Source of the DNA: Arcobacter roscoffensis | Lineage (GTDB): Bacteria; Campylobacterota; Campylobacteria; Campylobacterales; Arcobacteraceae | Assembly (NCBI RefSeq): GCF_024267655.1 | Contig: NZ_CP100595.1 | Coordinates: 2,852,001-2,916,000, forward strand | Direction: 5' to 3' | Length of the DNA stretch: 64,000 bases | In this document: one piece after another, positions 56,253-64,000 of the stretch | Numbering within the stretch: the first letter of the stretch is position 1 | Layout of the letters: each line of letters starts with the position of its first letter | Program-made: the position numbers and the translations under genes | Notes under the pieces: model-generated | Databases searched by the model: none | Seen by the model: only the letters and a program-made list of their open reading frames with translations | Told to the model about the DNA's origin: nothing

Positions 56253-58004
56253 GGGTTGTCCCTGCATCATCTGTTAATGTTACTTTATATGTTGCACTCT
56301 CACCTTCAGTTACATCTGTATCTACACCTACTAATTTAACATTTACATTATCTTTCTCATTTGGTGTATCTGGATCGTTTGGATTATATGGATCGCTCTC
56401 ATCTGTAATTGATGTTGTTACTGCTGTATCATCTACAGTTACATTTTCAAACTGATCTTTTCCTGCTGTTACAGCATTTAATGCAATATCAAACTCTTCT
56501 GTTCCTTCTGTATATACATCATCTTTTGTGGCAACTTCTACTGGTGCTTCACTTGAACCTTTTGGAATTGTTTACTTCTACAGTCTCTGTGATATCCTCA
56601 CCTTCTGCTGTTGTATATGTATATGTAAAGTCTACTGTTAAATCTTCTGTAGTTACTACTGGTTGTCCTGCATCATCTGTTAATGTTACTTTATATGTTG
56701 CACTCTCACTTCAGTTACATCTGTATCTACACCTACTAATTTAACATTTACATTATCTTTCTCATTTGGTGTATCTGGATCGTTTGGATTATATGGATCG
56801 CTCTCATCTGTAATTGATGTTGTTACTGCTGTATCATCTACAGTTACATTTTCAAACTGATCTTTTCCTGCTGTTACAGCATTTAATGCAATATCAAACT
56901 CTTCTGTTCCTTCTGTATATACATCATCTTTTGTGGCAACTTCTACTGGTGCTTCACTTGAACCTTTTGGAATTGTTACTTCTACAGTCTCTGTGATATC
57001 CTCACCTTCTGCTGTTGTATATGTATATGTAAAGTCTACTGTTAAATCTTCTGTAGTTACTACTGGTTGTCCTGCATCATCTGTTAATGTTACTTTATAT
57101 GTTGCACTCTCACTTCAGTTACATCTGTATCTACACCTACTAATTTAACATTTACATTATCTTTCTCATTTGGTGTATCTGGATCGTTTGGATTATATGG
57201 ATCGCTCTCATCTGTAATTGATGTTGTTACTGCTGTATCATCTACAGTTACATTTTCAAACTGATCTTTTCCTGCTGTTACAGCATTTAATGCAATATCA
57301 AACTCTTCTGTTCCTTCTGTATATACATCATCTTTTGTGGCAACTTCTACTGGTGCTTCACTTGAACCTTTTGGAATTGTTACTTCTACAGTCTCTGTGA
57401 TATCCTCACCTTCTGCTGTTGTATATGTATATGTAAAGTCTACTGTTAAATCTTCTGTAGTTACTACTGGTTGTCCTGCATCATCTGTTAATGTTACTTT
57501 ATATGTTGCACTCTCACCTTCCAGTTACATCTGTATCTACACCTACTAATTTAACATTTACATTATCTTTCTCATTTGGTGTATCTGGATCGTTTTGGAT
57601 TATATGGATCGCTCTCATCTGTAATTGATGTTGTTACTGCTGTATCATCTACAGTTACATTTTCAAACTGATCTTTTCCTGCTGTTACAGCATTTAATGC
57701 AATATCAAACTCTTCTGTTCCTTCTGTATATACATCATCTTTTGTGGCAACTTCTACTGGTGCTTCACTTGAACCTTTTGGAATTGTTTACTTCTACAGT
57801 CCTCTGTGATATCCTCACCTTCTGCTGTTGTATATGTATATGTAAAGTCTACTGTTAAATCTTCTGTAGTTACTACTGGTTGTCCTGCATCATCTGTTAA
57901 TGTTACTTTATATGTTGCACTCTCACCTTCAGTTACATCTGTATCTACACCTACTAATTTAACATTTACATTATCTTTCTCATTTGGTGTATCTGGATCG
58001 TTTT
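56253..58004 (-). other. Cluster of ten single-base indels in repeat copies 1-5
   Basis: Relative to the 405-bp consensus: extra G at 56253-56255, extra C at 56260-56262, extra T at 56571-56573, missing C at 56709, missing C at 57113, extra C at 57521-57522, extra T at 57593-57596, extra T at 57787-57789, extra C at 57801-57802 and extra T at 58001-58004. All are in short homopolymers and no substitutions were seen. The net change is +6, so the frames on both sides agree, but read literally the stretch contains stops. Confidence 0.85.
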
Positions 58005-61000
58005 GGATTATATGGATCGCTCTCATCTGTAATTGATGTTGTTACTGCTGTATCATCTACAGTTACATTTTCAAACTGATCTTTTCCTGCTGTTACAGCA
58101 TTTAATGCAATATCAAACTCTTCTGTTCCTTCTGTATATACATCATCTTTTGTGGCAACTTCTACTGGTGCTTCACTTGAACCTTTTGGAATTGTTACTT
58201 CTACAGTCTCTGTGATATCCTCACCTTCTGCTGTTGTATATGTATATGTAAAGTCTACTGTTAAATCTTCTGTAGTTACTACTGGTTGTCCTGCATCATC
58301 TGTTAATGTTACTTTATATGTTGCACTCTCACCTTCAGTTACATCTGTATCTACACCTACTAATTTAACATTTACATTATCTTTCTCATTTGGTGTATCT
58401 GGATCGTTTGGATTATATGGATCGCTCTCATCTGTAATTGATGTTGTTACTGCTGTATCATCTACAGTTACATTTTCAAACTGATCTTTTCCTGCTGTTA
58501 CAGCATTTAATGCAATATCAAACTCTTCTGTTCCTTCTGTATATACATCATCTTTTGTGGCAACTTCTACTGGTGCTTCACTTGAACCTTTTGGAATTGT
58601 TACTTCTACAGTCTCTGTGATATCCTCACCTTCTGCTGTTGTATATGTATATGTAAAGTCTACTGTTAAATCTTCTGTAGTTACTACTGGTTGTCCTGCA
58701 TCATCTGTTAATGTTACTTTATATGTTGCACTCTCACCTTCAGTTACATCTGTATCTACACCTACTAATTTAACATTTACATTATCTTTCTCATTTGGTG
58801 TATCTGGATCGTTTGGATTATATGGATCGCTCTCATCTGTAATTGATGTTGTTACTGCTGTATCATCTACAGTTACATTTTCAAACTGATCTTTTCCTGC
58901 TGTTACAGCATTTAATGCAATATCAAACTCTTCTGTTCCTTCTGTATATACATCATCTTTTGTGGCAACTTCTACTGGTGCTTCACTTGAACCTTTTGGA
59001 ATTGTTACTTCTACAGTCTCTGTGATATCCTCACCTTCTGCTGTTGTATATGTATATGTAAAGTCTACTGTTAAATCTTCTGTAGTTACTACTGGTTGTC
59101 CTGCATCATCTGTTAATGTTACTTTATATGTTGCACTCTCACCTTCAGTTACATCTGTATCTACACCTACTAATTTAACATTTACATTATCTTTCTCATT
59201 TGGTGTATCTGGATCGTTTGGATTATATGGATCGCTCTCATCTGTAATTGATGTTGTTACTGCTGTATCATCTACAGTTACATTTTCAAACTGATCTTTT
59301 CCTGCTGTTACAGCATTTAATGCAATATCAAACTCTTCTGTTCCTTCTGTATATACATCATCTTTTGTGGCAACTTCTACTGGTGCTTCACTTGAACCTT
59401 TTGGAATTGTTACTTCTACAGTCTCTGTGATATCCTCACCTTCTGCTGTTGTATATGTATATGTAAAGTCTACTGTTAAATCTTCTGTAGTTACTACTGG
59501 TTGTCCTGCATCATCTGTTAATGTTACTTTATATGTTGCACTCTCACCTTCAGTTACATCTGTATCTACACCTACTAATTTAACATTTACATTATCTTTC
59601 TCATTTGGTGTATCTGGATCGTTTGGATTATATGGATCGCTCTCATCTGTAATTGATGTTGTTACTGCTGTATCATCTACAGTTACATTTTCAAACTGAT
59701 CTTTTCCTGCTGTTACAGCATTTAATGCAATATCAAACTCTTCTGTTCCTTCTGTATATACATCATCTTTTGTGGCAACTTCTACTGGTGCTTCACTTGA
59801 ACCTTTTGGAATTGTTACTTCTACAGTCTCTGTGATATCCTCACCTTCTGCTGTTGTATATGTATATGTAAAGTCTACTGTTAAATCTTCTGTAGTTACT
59901 ACTGGTTGTCCTGCATCATCTGTTAATGTTACTTTATATGTTGCACTCTCACCTTCAGTTACATCTGTATCTACACCTACTAATTTAACATTTACATTAT
60001 CTTTCTCATTTGGTGTATCTGGATCGTTTGGATTATATGGATCGCTCTCATCTGTAATTGATGTTGTTACTGCTGTATCATCTACAGTTACATTTTCAAA
60101 CTGATCTTTTCCTGCTGTTACAGCATTTAATGCAATATCAAACTCTTCTGTTCCTTCTGTATATACATCATCTTTTGTGGCAACTTCTACTGGTGCTTCA
60201 CTTGAACCTTTTGGAATTGTTACTTCTACAGTCTCTGTGATATCCTCACCTTCTGCTGTTGTATATGTATATGTAAAGTCTACTGTTAAATCTTCTGTAG
60301 TTACTACTGGTTGTCCTGCATCATCTGTTAATGTTACTTTATATGTTGCACTCTCACCTTCAGTTACATCTGTATCTACACCTACTAATTTAACATTTAC
60401 ATTATCTTTCTCATTTGGTGTATCTGGATCGTTTGGATTATATGGATCGCTCTCATCTGTAATTGATGTTGTTACTGCTGTATCATCTACAGTTACATTT
60501 TCAAACTGATCTTTTCCTGCTGTTACAGCATTTAATGCAATATCAAACTCTTCTGTTCCTTCTGTATATACATCATCTTTTGTGGCAACTTCTACTGGTG
60601 CTTCACTTGAACCTTTTGGAATTGTTACTTCTACAGTCTCTGTGATATCCTCACCTTCTGCTGTTGTATATGTATATGTAAAGTCTACTGTTAAATCTTC
60701 TGTAGTTACTACTGGTTGTCCTGCATCATCTGTTAATGTTACTTTATATGTTGCACTCTCACCTTCAGTTACATCTGTATCTACACCTACTAATTTAACA
60801 TTTACATTATCTTTCTCATTTGGTGTATCTGGATCGTTTGGATTATATGGATCGCTCTCATCTGTAATTGATGTTGTTACTGCTGTATCATCTACAGTTA
60901 CATTTTCAAACTGATCTTTTCCTGCTGTTACAGCATTTAATGCAATATCAAACTCTTCTGTTCCTTCTGTATATACATCATCTTTTGTGGCAACTTCTAC

Positions 61001-64000
61001 TGGTGCTTCACTTGAACCTTTTGGAATTGTTACTTCTACAGTCTCTGTGATATCCTCACCTTCTGCTGTTGTATATGTATATGTAAAGTCTACTGTTAAA
61101 TCTTCTGTAGTTACTACTGGTTGTCCTGCATCATCTGTTAATGTTACTTTATATGTTGCACTCTCACCTTCAGTTACATCTGTATCTACACCTACTAATT
61201 TAACATTTACATTATCTTTCTCATTTGGTGTATCTGGATCGTTTGGATTATATGGATCGCTCTCATCTGTAATTGATGTTGTTACTGCTGTATCATCTAC
61301 AGTTACATTTTCAAACTGATCTTTTCCTGCTGTTACAGCATTTAATGCAATATCAAACTCTTCTGTTCCTTCTGTATATACATCATCTTTTGTGGCAACT
61401 TCTACTGGTGCTTCACTTGAACCTTTTGGAATTGTTACTTCTACAGTCTCTGTGATATCCTCACCTTCTGCTGTTGTATATGTATATGTAAAGTCTACTG
61501 TTAAATCTTCTGTAGTTACTACTGGTTGTCCTGCATCATCTGTTAATGTTACTTTATATGTTGCACTCTCACCTTCAGTTACATCTGTATCTACACCTAC
61601 TAATTTAACATTTACATTATCTTTCTCATTTGGTGTATCTGGATCGTTTGGATTATATGGATCGCTCTCATCTGTAATTGATGTTGTTACTGCTGTATCA
61701 TCTACAGTTACATTTTCAAACTGATCTTTTCCTGCTGTTACAGCATTTAATGCAATATCAAACTCTTCTGTTCCTTCTGTATATACATCATCTTTTGTGG
61801 CAACTTCTACTGGTGCTTCACTTGAACCTTTTGGAATTGTTACTTCTACAGTCTCTGTGATATCCTCACCTTCTGCTGTTGTATATGTATATGTAAAGTC
61901 TACTGTTAAATCTTCTGTAGTTACTACTGGTTGTCCTGCATCATCTGTTAATGTTACTTTATATGTTGCACTCTCACCTTCAGTTACATCTGTATCTACA
62001 CCTACTAATTTAACATTTACATTATCTTTCTCATTTGGTGTATCTGGATCGTTTGGATTATATGGATCGCTCTCATCTGTAATTGATGTTGTTACTGCTG
62101 TATCATCTACAGTTACATTTTCAAACTGATCTTTTCCTGCTGTTACAGCATTTAATGCAATATCAAACTCTTCTGTTCCTTCTGTATATACATCATCTTT
62201 TGTGGCAACTTCTACTGGTGCTTCACTTGAACCTTTTGGAATTGTTACTTCTACAGTCTCTGTGATATCCTCACCTTCTGCTGTTGTATATGTATATGTA
62301 AAGTCTACTGTTAAATCTTCTGTAGTTACTACTGGTTGTCCTGCATCATCTGTTAATGTTACTTTATATGTTGCACTCTCACCTTCAGTTACATCTGTAT
62401 CTACACCTACTAATTTAACATTTACATTATCTTTCTCATTTGGTGTATCTGGATCGTTTGGATTATATGGATCGCTCTCATCTGTAATTGATGTTGTTAC
62501 TGCTGTATCATCTACAGTTACATTTTCAAACTGATCTTTTCCTGCTGTTACAGCATTTAATGCAATATCAAACTCTTCTGTTCCTTCTGTATATACATCA
62601 TCTTTTGTGGCAACTTCTACTGGTGCTTCACTTGAACCTTTTGGAATTGTTACTTCTACAGTCTCTGTGATATCCTCACCTTCTGCTGTTGTATATGTAT
62701 ATGTAAAGTCTACTGTTAAATCTTCTGTAGTTACTACTGGTTGTCCTGCATCATCTGTTAATGTTACTTTATATGTTGCACTCTCACCTTCAGTTACATC
62801 TGTATCTACACCTACTAATTTAACATTTACATTATCTTTCTCATTTGGTGTATCTGGATCGTTTGGATTATATGGATCGCTCTCATCTGTAATTGATGTT
62901 GTTACTGCTGTATCATCTACAGTTACATTTTCAAACTGATCTTTTCCTGCTGTTACAGCATTTAATGCAATATCAAACTCTTCTGTTCCTTCTGTATATA
63001 CATCATCTTTTGTGGCAACTTCTACTGGTGCTTCACTTGAACCTTTTGGAATTGTTACTTCTACAGTCTCTGTGATATCCTCACCTTCTGCTGTTGTATA
63101 TGTATATGTAAAGTCTACTGTTAAATCTTCTGTAGTTACTACTGGTTGTCCTGCATCATCTGTTAATGTTACTTTATATGTTGCACTCTCACCTTCAGTT
63201 ACATCTGTATCTACACCTACTAATTTAACATTTACATTATCTTTCTCATTTGGTGTATCTGGATCGTTTGGATTATATGGATCGCTCTCATCTGTAATTG
63301 ATGTTGTTACTGCTGTATCATCTACAGTTACATTTTCAAACTGATCTTTTCCTGCTGTTACAGCATTTAATGCAATATCAAACTCTTCTGTTCCTTCTGT
63401 ATATACATCATCTTTTGTGGCAACTTCTACTGGTGCTTCACTTGAACCTTTTGGAATTGTTACTTCTACAGTCTCTGTGATATCCTCACCTTCTGCTGTT
63501 GTATATGTATATGTAAAGTCTACTGTTAAATCTTCTGTAGTTACTACTGGTTGTCCTGCATCATCTGTTAATGTTACTTTATATGTTGCACTCTCACCTT
63601 CAGTTACATCTGTATCTACACCTACTAATTTAACATTTACATTATCTTTCTCATTTGGTGTATCTGGATCGTTTGGATTATATGGATCGCTCTCATCTGT
63701 AATTGATGTTGTTACTGCTGTATCATCTACAGTTACATTTTCAAACTGATCTTTTCCTGCTGTTACAGCATTTAATGCAATATCAAACTCTTCTGTTCCT
63801 TCTGTATATACATCATCTTTTGTGGCAACTTCTACTGGTGCTTCACTTGAACCTTTTGGAATTGTTACTTCTACAGTCTCTGTGATATCCTCACCTTCTG
63901 CTGTTGTATATGTATATGTAAAGTCTACTGTTAAATCTTCTGTAGTTACTACTGGTTGTCCTGCATCATCTGTTAATGTTACTTTATATGTTGCACTCTC
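58005..64000 (-). CDS. Giant adhesin, Ig-like repeat region, open to the window edge
   Basis: Copies 6 to 20 of the 135-aa unit form one uninterrupted minus-strand frame of almost 2,000 codons with no possible start codon, so this must be the middle of a protein whose N-terminus lies beyond 64000. Each unit looks like an Ig/Calx-beta-like fold (VKLVGVDTDVTEGESATYKV; VDFTYTY; DDVYTEGTEEFDIAL) joined by a Pro/Asp/Asn linker (DPYNPNDPDTPN). Three diverged relatives lie in the C-terminal part. If the indels at 56253-58004 are errors, the visible protein exceeds 5,100 residues. The role is probably an extended stalk that holds adhesive tip modules away from the cell. Confidence 0.88.

Larger units (their letters stand above)
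55997..64000 (-). repeat. Tandem array of a 405-bp (135-aa) repeat, about 19.7 copies visible
   Basis: The same landmark (ttgatgttgttactgc on the plus strand) recurs at 56002, 56409, 56814, 57218, 57625, 58033 and then every 405 bp to 63703; the window ends inside copy 20. Copies from 58033 on look identical at nucleotide level. Each unit encodes, on the minus strand, 135 aa from ESDPYNPNDPDTPNEKDN to DDTAVTTSITD. The unit has 33 acidic and 6 basic residues, no Met, Cys, Trp, His or Arg, and no in-frame ATG, GTG or TTG. Copies 1-5 carry ten single-base indels. The many short plus-strand frames here are shadows of the array. Confidence 0.97.

Noticed and set aside
55979-58004. True pseudogenisation of the adhesin
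   Set aside because: Ten indels without any substitution, restricted to homopolymers in five copies, fit sequencing or polishing error better than decay.
57754-58026. Separate 90-aa minus-strand gene
   Set aside because: It is repeat copy 5 read between two indels; its Met and stop exist only because of frameshifts.
56002-63885. Regular series of 60-aa and 110-aa plus-strand frames
   Set aside because: They are the antisense shadow of the 405-bp repeat. The minus-strand frame gives a soluble acidic Ig-like protein continuous with the adhesin, while the plus-strand products are Leu/His-rich and have no ribosome binding site of their own.
55997-64000. CRISPR array or satellite DNA
   Set aside because: The unit is 405 bp without repeat/spacer alternation and codes in one frame as a multiple of three.

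Overview
The window is AT-rich, densely coded DNA from a Campylobacterota (epsilonproteobacterial) genome, most like the Arcobacter group. The evidence is the gene content: flagellar genes with a Cj1496c-like protein, paired amtB-glnK units with a glnD, PDC/Cache-type sensors, HQWRQPL-type histidine kinases and very low GC. I could not run a search, so the genus is an inference. No rRNA, tRNA, CRISPR array, insertion sequence or prophage was seen.

Layout. 1-2.4 kb: rimO and tilS (+). 2.4-10.5 kb: a minus-strand flagellar cluster running from an acidic orphan protein through fliQ, a fliJ-like gene, a motE-like gene, fliL, an orphan, flgH, flgK, fliD and fliS to a fliT-like gene, followed by flgI and fliM on the plus strand. 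12.8-17.3 kb: pyrC, glnB and two ammonium-transporter genes, one paired with a second PII gene; a 146-bp inverted-repeat element lies between amtB and glnB. 17.4-23.4 kb: signalling genes (chemoreceptor, EAL phosphodiesterase, PDC-like membrane protein, histidine kinase). 23.6-26.9 kb: a degenerate NtrC/Fis-like regulator translationally coupled to glnD; both PII proteins keep Tyr51, the residue GlnD uridylylates. 26.9-29.0 kb: three unknown genes, one a secreted-protein gene split by a one-base deletion. 29.1-33.2 kb: a three-domain MFS/acyltransferase/acyl-ACP-synthetase fusion under a MerR-family gene whose start lies inside a long inverted repeat.

33.3-37.9 kb is an arsenic-resistance locus (arsR with a gamma-glutamylcyclotransferase-like gene, then arsB-arsC-arsD-arsA), with the same 23-bp ArsR-type operator in front of both transcription units. 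38-44.2 kb holds a periplasmic-binding/GGDEF protein, lrgAB, a YheO/DauR-like regulator, a beta-hydroxyacid-dehydrogenase-type gene, a flavin-reductase-fold gene and a tautomerase; four copies of a TAGAC-type dyad sit in the two divergent promoter regions here. 44.3-48.5 kb: transketolase, a second histidine kinase and a Hanks-type kinase with Sel1-like repeats.

48.5-64 kb (minus) is one giant type I-secreted adhesin running off the window. Its C-terminal 2,500 residues are a mosaic of T1SS-143-like, VWA, Ig-like, carbohydrate-binding-like and cadherin-like modules. Upstream lie about 19.7 tandem copies of one 405-bp (135-aa) Ig-like repeat. Fifteen copies look base-for-base identical, while the five nearest the C-terminal part carry ten single-base indels and no substitutions. 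That pattern looks like an assembly/polishing artefact rather than a truly broken gene. The array is the most striking feature of the window.
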